Shown: positions 1 to 9,492 of the stretch, in pieces
How positions within the stretch are numbered: the first letter of the stretch is position 1
How the letters are laid out: every line of letters begins with the position of its first letter
Source: Alphaproteobacteria bacterium
Lineage (GTDB): Bacteria; Pseudomonadota; Alphaproteobacteria; Rhodobacterales; Rhodobacteraceae
Length of the DNA stretch: 64,000 nt
Assembly: GCA_030431825.1 (NCBI GenBank)
Contig: JAUIIJ010000006.1
Coordinates: 1-64,000 of the forward strand
Direction: 5' to 3'
Position numbers and translations under genes: made by a program
The notes under the pieces: model-generated
What the model was told of the DNA's origin: nothing
Database searches by the model: none
What the model saw: only the letters and a program-made list of their open reading frames with translations

Positions 1-119
1 AGCTGTGACAGCATTGGAATGGCGGCCTCGAATGCCGGCGCGCCTTGGGCGCCCAAATCTTCGACCGCATTTGCCATGCCCTAGAGCTTGAGACTTCGCA
101 GCATGATCACAATGGATGC

Positions 120-1563
120 TCCGGCTGTCCGACGTTGCAGCTTCGCCGATCTCCGCCTTGTCCAGCACCTTCGAGTCAACGCGAAGGGTCTTGTTCGGGG
201 CCTGGAGCTCCGGCCAATGGGCATCACCTTGGTTGAAATAGTTCTCAATCCGCGCCGCTGTCTCTGTCCGATTGCAGACGGTCAACATGACCGGCGGCGA
301 GTGATGCCCGGCTTCGGCCCAGTTCTTTGCCGTCTCACGCCAATCCGCCCCAAGCAGCGTGTAAGCGTCCTGCACCAGTTTCGGCAGTGCTTCGTGGGGT
401 TCCGCCTTGGCACGGTTCAGGTCTTCCGAGATCTACTTGTCACGATAGATGTGGTAGAGCTTTGATTGAAGCGTTTTTGCATCTGGCAGCGCATCGTCGC
501 GCACCACGACGCGCGGCGTCTTCACCAGCCCCGCCTCAATCGCATCGTTCAGTCCGAAATCCGAAATGATCCAATCGAACAGCGCCGTATCGGTGCTCTT
601 CTTGCCAGTGGGGGCAAAGGGTGTCGCAGACAGATCGAAGCAACGCTGAATGCGCCGCGTCTTGTGGATGCGGTCCAAGCCTTCGATCCAGCGTGTGGCC
701 TCGTCCAGGTCGATACCCTGATCAGCCGCCTGCTTCTTTGAAATCTTCAACTCAGGCGGCTTGCGGTAGGCGTGGTGCGCCTCGTCGTTGATGACGATGA
801 TGTCCTTATGCGCGGCCAGCTTGCCCAGAACGCGGCGTGTGAAGGCCTCATCTGACTCCTTTCCCTTCTGGACGACTGACCGCTGCACCTCCTTCAACGG
901 CATCAGAGTATGCCAGTTCTCGATCAACACCTCCGCCTGCTTCAGTTTCTGGCGCATCGACTCGGACGGGCAAAGGTTGAATTCGTCGTAGTAGCTGCCC
1001 TCAGACGGCATCAACACCTGCAACCTGCCCTTCACGGTCAGGCCCGGCGCGACGATGAACACCGCGCGGCTGAAATCCTTGTTCCGCTTCGGATAGGTCA
1101 GCGCGACCAACACCTGCCAGGTGATGATCATCGCCATCACGGTCGTCTTGCCCGCGCCGGTGGCCATCTTGTTGCAGAGCCGTTCCCACGCACCGCCATC
1201 GCCGGGCACGTGGATGCCCTGTTTGTAAGCCTCCGCACCCTCGACCCACCAGATCAGGGTCTCAATCGCCTCCAACTGGCAGAAATAGAAGGGGTGCTGG
1301 CGCGCGGTCTCATCATGCCAGTGCTCCAACAGCTTGCGCGTCACGATGGTCACACCCGGATAGCCATCCTCGCGCCATTGATCCACGCGGTCGCGGATTG
1401 TGTTGACCATGGCCAGCACTTCGGTCCGCTTGGTGTTATTGCGCGCGTCGAACACCTCGTAGCTCGCTGGCCGCCGCTCCGGCTCGATCTCCAGCTTGCC
1501 GCCTTTGCCCTCGACCCAATGCTGCTCTGGCCGCTCCCACGGGCGGTTGATGATCAGGGACAT
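120..1563 (-). pseudogene. Type III-like restriction endonuclease Res subunit, broken
   Basis: This is a superfamily 2 helicase/nuclease of the type III restriction (Res) family. It would cut foreign DNA together with a methylase partner. The intact part (433-1563, 376 aa) shows the Walker A motif ATGAGKTTV, the DEAH box in NDEAHHAY and motif III SATP. A TAG at 433-435 follows HIYRDK. Reading on in the same frame gives ISEDLNRAKAEPHEALPK and then LTVCNRTETAARIENYF, which look like the normal continuation of the family, so one G-to-T change in a GAG codon probably caused the stop. Family-like sequence fades near position 120, although the frame stays open to the window edge. The start ATG lies 3 nt after the upstream methylase remnant. 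The gene is non-functional as read. Confidence 0.8.
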
Positions 1564-1566
1564 GGC

Positions 1567-1858
1567 TTATCCCTCCAGCGCGACGATCTTGCGGGACTCG
1601 ATCCCCCGATCATCCACGATCTTCACCGCGATCCGCTTGTTGTCCCCGGCCTCGAAAGGCAGCGAGACGGTGCCATGGAACTGCTCCAGCAGGTCCTCGT
1701 CCAGCTCTGCCCGGATCGTCTTTTTCAGCCAGTTCCAGCCGCCCTTGGCATCGGCCATGGGGAAGAACACCTGATGCGGCATCAGGGAGCGCTGATCGTA
1801 GAGCGATTGGCGCGAGGTCTCGCCAGAGCGGGCGACGGTGCTGTCGGCCTCGCCCATA
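1567..1858 (-). pseudogene. C-terminal remnant of the partner DNA methyltransferase (Mod)
   Basis: An open frame ends 3 nt before the Res start, the usual place for the modification subunit. Its last ~95 residues (from about MGEADSTVARSG to RKIVALEG) read as a coherent protein with normal codon use. The sequence upstream of about 1858 instead belongs to an integrase on the other strand, so the N-terminal catalytic part (FxGxG and NPPY/DPPY motifs) is absent. Identity as Mod rests on position next to Res and on the general look of the tail; no catalytic motif survives. It could be another type III-associated protein. Confidence 0.5.
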
Positions 1859-1860
1859 GG

Positions 1861-2190
1861 CAGGCTTACAACGGCTTCTCGACTGTTTGGCACCGCTTCA
1901 AGACCGCCCTTGAGAATGAAGGCCTTATCGAAAAAGGCCTGACCCTCAAGGGCTTGCGGCACACGGTCGCCACAACTTTGCGCGAAGCAGGCCTCGACGA
2001 ACGCCGTATCGCGGACCTTCTGGGACATAAAACACCGTCCATGGCGCGGCACTATTCGCGGTCTGCGAACCTTGCCGACAAGAACCGCGAGACCATGGCG
2101 ACATTGGAAGAAGAGAACCGAAGGCGGGCCGAAAGTGTCAAACCTTCGCAGAAAAGCGTCAAACCTGACCGAAGCGAGGATCAGTCATGA
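1861..2190 (+). pseudogene. Tyrosine integrase, C-terminal fragment
   Basis: About 109 codons of the catalytic C-terminus of a phage/island integrase. Visible are the box II segment GLRHT, where the usual HxLRH reads KGLRH, the motif LGHKT, and the nucleophile tyrosine in ARHYSR. The first catalytic arginine and the DNA-binding N-terminus are missing because the frame runs straight into the methylase remnant on the opposite strand near 1858. The fragment ends 32 nt from the 3' end of tRNA-Phe, the classic position of an island integrase beside its attachment site. It is a dead remnant left by deletion. Confidence 0.8.
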
Positions 2191-2221
2191 GCAGAAAATA
2201 CAAATATATCAGCTTGTTAAA

Positions 2222-2296
2222 TGGTGCCCGGGGGCGGAATCGAACCACCGACACGAGGATTTTCAATCCACTGCTCTACCCCTGAGCTACCCGGGC
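2222..2296 (-). tRNA. tRNA-Phe (GAA anticodon)
   Basis: Read on the minus strand, this 75-nt sequence starts GCCCGGGTAGCTCAG, has the anticodon loop TTGAAAA (GAA), the T-arm GGTTCGATTCC, a 3' acceptor arm CCCGGGC pairing with the 5' end, and an encoded CCA. The 3' end faces the integrase fragment, so this tRNA is the probable integration site of the decayed island on its left. Confidence 0.96.
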
Positions 2297-2479
2297 AACG
2301 GAAAGGCAAGGGCCTTTGGGTGCGGGCGTTTTAGGCGTTGCCTGAGGTAGTGTCCAGAGGCTTTTTGCATGGCACCCTGACAGATTTCGCCCTGGAAATT
2401 TGATCGTTCACGCGAAAGAACAAACCCTTGAAGCTGGAGTTGGGGTTGCCTCGCGACAATTTCGCGCTTTGTTTAGCCA

Positions 2480-3475
2480 ATGGCCATTCTTGAAAACACC
2501 TATGCGGGCCTGTTTTGTCCTGCGGGCGGGTTTCATATCGACCCGCTGCGACCCGTGGACCGGGCGTTGATCACCCATGGCCACGCCGACCATGCCAGGG
2601 CAGGGCATGGAGCGGTGATGGCAACCGCGCAAACGCTCGACATCATGGCGATCCGGTATGGAGAGGCGTTCGCCGGTATGCGGCAGGTGGCGACACCGAC
2701 ACGCATTGGCGACGTGGACGTATCGTTTCATCCGGCCGGACACGTATTGGGATCGGCACAAATCCACATCAGCGGGCGCGCCGGATCGGTAACGATATCG
2801 GGCGATTATTCCCGCACGGCCAACCCCGCCTGCGCGCCGTTTCAACCCGTACCCGCCGACATTTTCGTGACCGAAGCAACATTCGGCCTGCCGGTGTTCC
2901 GCCATCCGGATCCGCTGGATGAAATCGGCAAGCTGCTCGCTTCGGTCGCCGCACAGCCGGAGCGTGCGCATCTCGTGGGGGCCTATGCCCTGGGCAAGGC
3001 GCAACGGGTGATCATGCTGCTGCGCGACGCCGGATGGGACGCCCCGATTTATATCCACGGGGCCTTGCAACGTTTGTGCGACTATCACATCGCACAGGGC
3101 ATTCCGCTCGGCGATCTGCGCCCCGCGACCATCGACCGGAGCACCAAGGCGCAGTTTGCCGGGCAGATCATACTCGGACCTCCATCGGCCTTTGCGGCCA
3201 CATGGGCGCAGCGGTTCCCCGATCCTGTCATCTGCTTCGCAAGCGGCTGGATGCAGGTACGCGCACGGGCGCGCCAGCGCGGCGTGGAATTGCCGCTGGT
3301 GATCTCGGACCATGTCGACTGGCCCGATCTGACCCGTACGATTACCGAACTGGACCCTGCGGAAACATGGGTCACACATGGCCGTGAGGACGCGGTGATC
3401 CGTTGGTGCGATTTGCAGCAACGTGCCGCACGTCCCCTGCGGCTGGTGGGTTATGACGACGAGGCGGAGGCATGA
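2480..3475 (+). CDS. Ligase-associated DNA exonuclease (metallo-beta-lactamase fold)
   Basis: A 331-aa beta-CASP/MBL nuclease of the ligase-associated family. The metal-binding motif HGHADH is at residues 33-38, followed by the later family histidines in the HPAGHVLG and SDHVDWP regions. In this family the enzyme trims DNA ends for an ATP-dependent ligase. The stop codon overlaps the ligase start (ATGA at 3472-3475), so the two are translationally coupled. The full system in other bacteria also has an Lhr-like helicase and a metallophosphoesterase; neither is adjacent here, because upstream is the tRNA and downstream a convergent gene. Confidence 0.9.
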   Translation: MAILENTYAGLFCPAGGFHIDPLRPVDRALITHGHADHARAGHGAVMATAQTLDIMAIRYGEAFAGMRQVATPTRIGDVDVSFHPAGHVLGSAQIHISGRAGSVTISGDYSRTANPACAPFQPVPADIFVTEATFGLPVFRHPDPLDEIGKLLASVAAQPERAHLVGAYALGKAQRVIMLLRDAGWDAPIYIHGALQRLCDYHIAQGIPLGDLRPATIDRSTKAQFAGQIILGPPSAFAATWAQRFPDPVICFASGWMQVRARARQRGVELPLVISDHVDWPDLTRTITELDPAETWVTHGREDAVIRWCDLQQRAARPLRLVGYDDEAEA

Positions 3476-5025
3476 AGCGCTTTGCCCAGCTGCTGGAGCA
3501 GCTTGCCTTTAGCCCGCAGCGCACCGGCAAGACACGTCATCTCGTGCAGTATTTCGCCGCCGTGCCCGACCCTGCGCGCGGGTATGCTCTGGCGGCGCTG
3601 ACCGGAGACCTCGCCCTGCGCAAGGTCACCCCATCCATGCTGCGCGCGCTCGTGGCAGAGCGTGTCGATGCAGAACTGTTCGCGCTGTCTTATGACTTCG
3701 TCGGTGATCTGGCCGAGACGATTGCCCTGATCTGGCCCGGCGGCGGCGGTGCCGATCCCCCCCTGCCCGAGGTGGTCGAGGAACTGGCCGCCACTGCCAA
3801 AACTGCGCTTCCCGGGGTGATTGCCGCGAGGCTTGACACGCTGGGACCGTCGGAACGCTATGCCTATCTGAAGCTTGCGACCGGGGGTCTGCGCGTTGGC
3901 GTATCCGGTCGCATGGCGCGGCTGGCAGTGGCCGATTTCGGCACCCTGCCCCTGACCGAGATCGAAGAGCTGTGGCATGGCCTGACCCCGCCCTACACCA
4001 GCCTCTTCACGTGGGCGGAGGGGGGCGCGAAACCGGTGAACGCCGCGAAGGCGCCTTTTCGACCGGTCATGCTGTCCACGCCCACCGACGCCAAGGCACT
4101 GGCCGCGCTGGACCCCGCCGATTTTTCCGCAGAATGGAAATGGGACGGCATCCGCGTCCAGGCAGTGTGCGACGGTGGCGTCAAGCGGCTCTATTCCCGC
4201 ACCGGAGAGGACATATCCGCCGCCTTCCCGGATGTACTGGATGCGTTGAGCCATGACGCGGTTCTGGATGGCGAACTGCTGGTGCGGCGTGGGGATGCCG
4301 TCGCGCCCTTCAACGACCTGCAAAAACGGCTGGGCCGTAAAACCGTCAGCGCCAGGTTGCTCGCCTCGCACCCGGCGGCGCTTCGTGTCTATGACGTGTT
4401 GATCGACGGCCCCGACGATCTGCGCGCCCTGCCCCATCACGCGCGCCGCGCAAGGCTGGAGGCGCTGCCGCTCGATCCCGCGCGGATCGACCTGTCACCG
4501 CTGCTGCGCTTTGACACGTGGGACGACATCGCCGCGCTGCGCGCCGAACCGGGAGATCCGGTGATCGAGGGTGTGATGATCAAACACCGCCAGAGCCCCT
4601 ATCTGGCCGGTCGGATCAAGGGGCACTGGTTCAAATGGAAACGCGACCCGATGCTGATCGACGCGGTGCTGATGTATGCCCAGCGCGGGCACGGGAAACG
4701 GTCTGGCTACTATTCCGATTTTACCTTCGGCGTCTGGGACGGCGAGGCGCTGGTGCCGGTCGGCAAGGCGTATTTCGGCTTTACCGACGCCGAGTTGAAA
4801 GAGCTGGACCGTTTCGTGCGCACCCACACCACCGAGCGCTTTGGTCCGGTACGTGCCGTGGCACCGGAAAAGGTGGTCGAGGTCGCGTTCGAGGGGCTGG
4901 CCGAAAGCTCCAGACACAAATCCGGGCTGGCCATGCGCTTTCCCCGTATCAACCGCATCCGCGATGACAAACCCGCAGCCGAAGCCGACACGCTGGAAAC
5001 GGTTCGCGCGATGATCCCCCGCTAG
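3472..5025 (+). CDS. ATP-dependent DNA ligase (PP_1105-type)
   Basis: A 517-aa ATP-dependent ligase that seals nicks through an enzyme-adenylate on a lysine. The KxDG motif is EWKWDGIR, with the nucleophile at about Lys223. An N-terminal DNA-binding helical domain of about 200 residues precedes the nucleotidyltransferase core. The C-terminal OB-fold region contains the FKWKRDP and VEVAFEGLAES segments typical of the family. It follows the exonuclease with a 4-nt overlap and probably acts with it in DNA end repair. Its 3' end overlaps the convergent FAD protein by 4 nt. Confidence 0.92.
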   Translation: MKRFAQLLEQLAFSPQRTGKTRHLVQYFAAVPDPARGYALAALTGDLALRKVTPSMLRALVAERVDAELFALSYDFVGDLAETIALIWPGGGGADPPLPEVVEELAATAKTALPGVIAARLDTLGPSERYAYLKLATGGLRVGVSGRMARLAVADFGTLPLTEIEELWHGLTPPYTSLFTWAEGGAKPVNAAKAPFRPVMLSTPTDAKALAALDPADFSAEWKWDGIRVQAVCDGGVKRLYSRTGEDISAAFPDVLDALSHDAVLDGELLVRRGDAVAPFNDLQKRLGRKTVSARLLASHPAALRVYDVLIDGPDDLRALPHHARRARLEALPLDPARIDLSPLLRFDTWDDIAALRAEPGDPVIEGVMIKHRQSPYLAGRIKGHWFKWKRDPMLIDAVLMYAQRGHGKRSGYYSDFTFGVWDGEALVPVGKAYFGFTDAELKELDRFVRTHTTERFGPVRAVAPEKVVEVAFEGLAESSRHKSGLAMRFPRINRIRDDKPAAEADTLETVRAMIPR

Positions 5026-6479
5026 AGTCGCGAGGCCCACGCCCGCGTGGTGGCGCCGAAACAGTCGATCAACGAATCCGTGCCCCATGTCTGCCCCTCG
5101 GTCGTGCGACCCAGCACCGACAGCCCCGGCGACAGGCTACGCAGGCCGCAGTCGGCCTTCAGATGGCCATCGGCGACAAGCCCCCGGACCAGAGGATCGG
5201 TGATGTCATCCGGCGCAGGCCCCGGCAGAACACAATTGATCATCGTGTCTGCCAGCAGCCCGGCATCCAGCCGCCAGCCGCCGGCTTCGAGCGCGATGGA
5301 TGGATCATCCGCCATTGTCAGCCTTACGATCCGTGCCGCTGCAAGGGCTCTCAGCAGGCGTGCACTGTAAACCGGCGGCCCATAGGAGATACGCTTGAGT
5401 CCACGCTCGAATCCCAACATCGCCTGCCGCGTTTCGCACGTGCCCCCGCCTGCGGCAAAAGGCGGCCGCAGATCGACCTGCAGCTTGCGCCACACCTGCC
5501 CTACCGCATAGCCGACCGTCGGCGCGGCGCGCCCTTCCGCCATGGCGATCCCGTGGTCCAGCGCGCTGGCAGGATCCCGTTGGTCCTGCGATCCGGGCGC
5601 GTGGCGCTCGATCTCCAGCCATCGCTCGGGATCGTCGCCTGTGATCCGCCGCACTATGGGAGCCAGCGCGGCAGTCAGCCGGTTCAACGCGTCATCCGGC
5701 TCCGATGTCAGCGCCTCGGCCACCGCCTGCACCATCGCCGCGCGCTCGGCCTCTGTGGGGTCGAAGATTGCGTCCAGCCCTGCGCTGGCCGGTTTTGGCG
5801 CCGGCGGTATACCGTCCAGCGAAAAAGGCGCGATAACACCGGGTTCGCGGCCCGAAGGCGCGTAGGCTTCGCCATCAAACCGCCCACCCTGCCCGACGGT
5901 CAGCAACGCCACGACGTCCAGCGTCGACAGCGCCAACCCGCGCAGCGCCACCCGCCGACCGGACCAGACGGCGCCGGCAATCGGCCCTGTAGGATAGGCG
6001 TCCAGCAGTGTCAGCCCGTTTGCGTCCGCATGGGCGCGCCAGCGCTCGACCTGCTCATCCGGCGCGACCGGTGGCTGGCCCTGCGTCAGCAGCACATGAT
6101 CGTAGGGTCCGCGCCCGTTTACCCGCCAGCCGCCCTCATGCGTCGCCCGCGTGGCGCGCTCGGGCACAAGGTGAAGCCGGGGGCGCAACGCCTGCCATCG
6201 CGCGGTCAGATAACGCCCGACTGCGGCGCGCGGTGGATAGCTCTCGGGCGGCGCGGACAACCATTCGCCGATGTCAGGCGCACCGAGATCAAGCGCGCGC
6301 ACGGGCAGGTTCAGCAGGCACTCGGCCTGTTCATCGGGACGAAAATTCGGGCCGACGCCCGGAAACGGACCCGGCTCGAAAACGTCGATCCGCAGGCCCG
6401 GAACCGCGCTCAACGCCGCCTCTGCCGCCGCCAGCCCGCGTGGCCCGCAGCCCACTATCGCAAGGGTTCTCTGTTTCAT
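5022..6479 (-). CDS. FAD/NAD(P)-binding oxidoreductase-like protein
   Basis: A 485-aa protein with an N-terminal Rossmann motif GCGPRGLAAAE, followed by FEPGPFPGVGPNF. It resembles the NAD_binding_9 group of FAD/NAD(P)-binding proteins, whose substrates are mostly unknown. The C-terminal SPGLSVLGRTTEGQTWGTDS is typical of flavoproteins that close the FAD site. It is monocistronic and convergent with the DNA ligase. No neighbour points to a pathway, so no reaction is assigned. Confidence 0.75.
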   Translation of the reverse strand: MKQRTLAIVGCGPRGLAAAEAALSAVPGLRIDVFEPGPFPGVGPNFRPDEQAECLLNLPVRALDLGAPDIGEWLSAPPESYPPRAAVGRYLTARWQALRPRLHLVPERATRATHEGGWRVNGRGPYDHVLLTQGQPPVAPDEQVERWRAHADANGLTLLDAYPTGPIAGAVWSGRRVALRGLALSTLDVVALLTVGQGGRFDGEAYAPSGREPGVIAPFSLDGIPPAPKPASAGLDAIFDPTEAERAAMVQAVAEALTSEPDDALNRLTAALAPIVRRITGDDPERWLEIERHAPGSQDQRDPASALDHGIAMAEGRAAPTVGYAVGQVWRKLQVDLRPPFAAGGGTCETRQAMLGFERGLKRISYGPPVYSARLLRALAAARIVRLTMADDPSIALEAGGWRLDAGLLADTMINCVLPGPAPDDITDPLVRGLVADGHLKADCGLRSLSPGLSVLGRTTEGQTWGTDSLIDCFGATTRAWASRL

Positions 6480-6634
6480 GGCCCAGCGTTAACGGAAGCA
6501 GGCAAGCGGGGGAAGCATTGACGTTCGACACCTGACAGGATGTTCCGGATGCGCACGGCTTCCATCTTTGCAATCTACAGACCCGAATTCCATCCCATCG
6601 GAATGCCCTTGTCGGACCGGCCTGCTGTCATGGT

Positions 6635-8653
6635 TCACCCGCGTTCGATCCGGTATTGGCGCATTTTGCGATAAAGCGTGGGTCGCGATATTCCCAGAAC
6701 CGCCGCGACCCGCGTGAGATTGCCCTTTTCGGCCTGGATCGTCCGACGAATGGCGCTCGCTTCTATGCTTTCAAGGTCGCCGGAATTGCCGTTCAGGATG
6801 CTTTGAAGTGAATCCGCCTCGGGTTCATCGAAATCGTCGCGCAATTCCGGTGGCAAATCGCGAATCTTCACGACCGGCCCGGAACCGACGAGATAGATGC
6901 GCTGCACGGTATTTCGCAGCTCCCGCACGTTTCCGGGCCAGCTGTAGCCCAGAAGAAGATCGGTCGTGTCGTCGGCAAAGCTCATCCGTGGTCGTCCGAT
7001 CTGGTCGGCGAAATGGGCCGAGAAATGTTCGATCAGCGAAAGAATGTCGCTGCCGCGTTCGCGAAGCGGCGGCACTTCGATCGTTATCACACCGATCCTG
7101 TAGAAGAGATCGCGCCGGAACGTTCCCTTGTCGATTTCGAGTCTCAGGTCGCGGTTCGTCATCGTGACGAGCCGCACATCGACGGGTCGCCGCTTGTCAT
7201 CGCCCATACGGTAGATGGCGCGCTGTTCAAGCGCACGCAACAGATAGGGCTGCAGTTCGATGGGCATATCGCCGATCTCGTCAAGGCAAAGAAGCCCGCC
7301 ATCGGCCTGTTCGAACTTTCCCGCCCGTCCGCCACGCACAGCGCCGGTAAACGCGCCGTCGACATAACCGAAAAGCTCGGCTCCGATCAGATCGCCGGAA
7401 ATGGCCGCGCAGTTGACAGGCACATAGGGCGCGTCCGCCCGGCCAAGGCGACTGTGGATCAGGCGGGCAAAAAGCTCTTTGCCGACACCGGTCTCTCCCT
7501 GGATGAGAACCGATACGTTCACTTTCGCCGCTCTTTCGGCCAGTTCGATGGCTTCGAGCATTTTCGGAGATGCACCGATGATCTCGATTGTGTCCTCGGG
7601 GACATTGCGTCGGGGCTGGATACTCAGAACATCTCTTCGGGACCGCGTTTCGGGCATTTCGGAGCTCAGAAACAAGGCCGCGCCGCGATAGGTGTTATCG
7701 AAGATCAGCCGCTCCAGACCCTGCGCCTCCAGATGCGGAGGAAGCAGGGCCGGAAGATCATTTTCCGAGAAGGATTCGAGGTCCGGCAACAGTTTGCTGC
7801 CTACCAGAAGTTTTTCCGAGGCGGGAAGGGTCGTGTCGTCTATCCCCCGCCGGAACATGATGCGTCCGTTACGGTCCAGAAGAAGAACCGAATTGTCTCC
7901 GTGGCTGTACTTGGACTGAAGGAACGCCTCGAGAAGCTGGGTCCTGTCCTGCCGCTGTTGCTCGGCGAGCGCGATCTCGATCTCGCGGGCGGCCGCAAGG
8001 ACCAGCGCCACGTTGTGGCGGCGGAAGATGTCGGGCGGCCCGGACAGATCCACGACCCCGATCAGAGAATTGTCAAAAGGGTTTCTGATCGGCGCTCCGG
8101 CGCAGGTCCACGCCTGAACCCCCTCGACGAAATGTTCCGCCGCGTGCACATATATCGGCTTGCCGGTTTTCAGCGCCGTGCCGATCCCGTTGGTTCCAAC
8201 AGCCTTTTCATCCCAGTGGCCGCCGATTTCCAGGTGGATCTCCTGCCCATCGTCGAGCACAGATTCATCCCCGATTGCATCGATGATGACGCCCTGGTCA
8301 TCCGCGAGGATCAGGATCGACTTGGCATCACTCAGATGTGGTTCGAGCCGCTTGAACGCCGCCGAGGCAGCCCTGCGAAGATCGGCGTTTCGCTTGCGCC
8401 GCAGGGATATTTCGTTTTCATCCGATATCTTGCGGGACCCGAGAATGCCTGCATCGACACCCAATTCCATGCTGCGTTGCCAGGATTCCAGAATATCTGC
8501 TCTGACCGGGCCCGGTCTGACGCGGCCGGATTGATCGGATGTCACGAAAGTTTCCCAGGCAAAACGTACCTCGCGCTCCGACGGAACGCTGGTTCCGATA
8601 TCCTTTGGTAAAGTTTCGTCCTTGCTGGCTTTATAGTAGCTCGCTCGAGTCAT
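6635..8653 (-). CDS. Sigma-54-dependent activator (AcoR/MimR type)
   Basis: A 672-aa enhancer-binding protein that activates RpoN-dependent promoters. A GAF-like sensor domain (about residues 100-230) is followed by an AAA+ domain (356-585) with Walker A GETGVGKE (386-393), the sigma-54 contact loop GAFTGA (433-438) and Walker B LLCLDEIGD (454-462). A Fis-type helix-turn-helix ends the protein (RVAAVLGISRPTLYRKM). In actinobacterial mim/prm clusters an activator of this class controls the monooxygenase operon, so this is the likely regulator of prmA onwards. Its ATG lies inside the preceding gene (23-nt overlap), implying co-translation. The inducer is unknown, perhaps the alkane, ketone or an oxidation product. 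Confidence 0.92.
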   Translation of the reverse strand: MTRASYYKASKDETLPKDIGTSVPSEREVRFAWETFVTSDQSGRVRPGPVRADILESWQRSMELGVDAGILGSRKISDENEISLRRKRNADLRRAASAAFKRLEPHLSDAKSILILADDQGVIIDAIGDESVLDDGQEIHLEIGGHWDEKAVGTNGIGTALKTGKPIYVHAAEHFVEGVQAWTCAGAPIRNPFDNSLIGVVDLSGPPDIFRRHNVALVLAAAREIEIALAEQQRQDRTQLLEAFLQSKYSHGDNSVLLLDRNGRIMFRRGIDDTTLPASEKLLVGSKLLPDLESFSENDLPALLPPHLEAQGLERLIFDNTYRGAALFLSSEMPETRSRRDVLSIQPRRNVPEDTIEIIGASPKMLEAIELAERAAKVNVSVLIQGETGVGKELFARLIHSRLGRADAPYVPVNCAAISGDLIGAELFGYVDGAFTGAVRGGRAGKFEQADGGLLCLDEIGDMPIELQPYLLRALEQRAIYRMGDDKRRPVDVRLVTMTNRDLRLEIDKGTFRRDLFYRIGVITIEVPPLRERGSDILSLIEHFSAHFADQIGRPRMSFADDTTDLLLGYSWPGNVRELRNTVQRIYLVGSGPVVKIRDLPPELRDDFDEPEADSLQSILNGNSGDLESIEASAIRRTIQAEKGNLTRVAAVLGISRPTLYRKMRQYRIERG

Positions 8654-9197
8654 CGTCAGGTGTACCGTCCCTCTTGTCCGTTTGGCTGTCAGAACGGTCC
8701 AGGATCTCGCTCGAAAGGCCCAGCGATTCTTCGAGCCTCAGAACAAGTTCCTCTTCCGTGAAGTCAGCGTTCAACCCGATGTCGTCATATTCGATGAGCG
8801 ACTCTCGAATTTCATCGCCGAGCGGAGAGATAAAGCCGTTCTCTTTCGTCGCGAGAACAACGCGCCTTATCCCCGACTTGCTGCGGATCTCACCCAACAA
8901 CTGAAGTTGTCTTCCGTTGTTTCGATCAGCAAGCACAATTCGTCCGTTCAAGCTCAATCGCACATAAGGGTCCGGGTCGTCGGATTTGGACGCACCGGAT
9001 CCAGACATGGAATAGATGAGAAGACCCTCGGGCTTGGGCTTTTCTTTGCGCCGGGCCTGATCCTGGCGCATCCTGGTGAATCCGCCATTGGAAATCTGAT
9101 CCGCCAACCTGCGTATCGTTCCCGCATTTTCAGAAATGAGGCGCTTCGCACGGGCGTCTTCAGGACGCGGTCCGTCCCGTTTTGAAAAGATATCCAA
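8631..9197 (-). CDS. Protein of unknown function co-transcribed with the sigma-54 activator
   Basis: A 188-aa soluble, charged protein with no recognised domain. The start is a TTG at 9195-9197, supported by a strong ribosome binding site GGGAGGAA (about 8 nt upstream). The middle (residues about 70-130, PDPYVRLSLNGRIVLADRNN then GRQLQLLGEIRSKSG) looks like a small beta-rich domain. The ends are hydrophilic and probably flexible, and the acidic C-terminus overlaps the activator start. No signal peptide or membrane segment is visible. Tight coupling suggests a role in sensing or in modulating the activator; this is inference from position only. Confidence 0.75.
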   Translation of the reverse strand: MDIFSKRDGPRPEDARAKRLISENAGTIRRLADQISNGGFTRMRQDQARRKEKPKPEGLLIYSMSGSGASKSDDPDPYVRLSLNGRIVLADRNNGRQLQLLGEIRSKSGIRRVVLATKENGFISPLGDEIRESLIEYDDIGLNADFTEEELVLRLEESLGLSSEILDRSDSQTDKRDGTPDDDSSELL

Positions 9198-9455
9198 CGC
9201 GTATTCCTCCCGTCGGGGAACCTACCACCTCACCCATCACGAGGCTACGTCAAAATGTCGCAATGTATGCGAGTGCTCAAAAACTGAACGTATATTTTTG
9301 GCATTGGGCAGCCTTGAAACCGGCACATACCGATATCCGGGACAACGGCCGGACCAGGCCACAAATATCCGGGCGCCAAAAGGTGCCGCGCGCGTTCATA
9401 TCGCTCCTCGAGCGGATACCAACCTGTCTGTCCTCGCGCTTACAAGCCGTTCCGG

Positions 9456-9485
9456 ACCGCCCCGCATCACCGGATGCGGGACGGT
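9456..9485 (-). terminator. Stem-loop after the GMC dehydrogenase gene
   Basis: CCCGCATC (9461-9468) and GATGCGGG (9473-9480) form an 8-bp stem with a 4-nt loop; ACCG/CGGT flanks extend it past one mismatch. It begins 8 nt after the GMC stop codon. There is no U-tract, so it may be a weak terminator or a 3' mRNA-protecting hairpin at the end of the long prm operon. The rest of the 295-bp gap up to the next gene holds no clear promoter motif that I can identify. Confidence 0.55.
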
Positions 9486-9492
9486 CGCCGGG

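Noticed and set aside
910..1850. Long plus-strand frame leading into the integrase fragment
   Set aside because: It is antisense to the restriction genes and shows no family resemblance; only the part from about 1861 is integrase.
9298..9316. TGGCATTGGGCAGCC as a sigma-54 promoter
   Set aside because: The GG is not followed by GC at the required 10-bp spacing, and no plus-strand gene follows.
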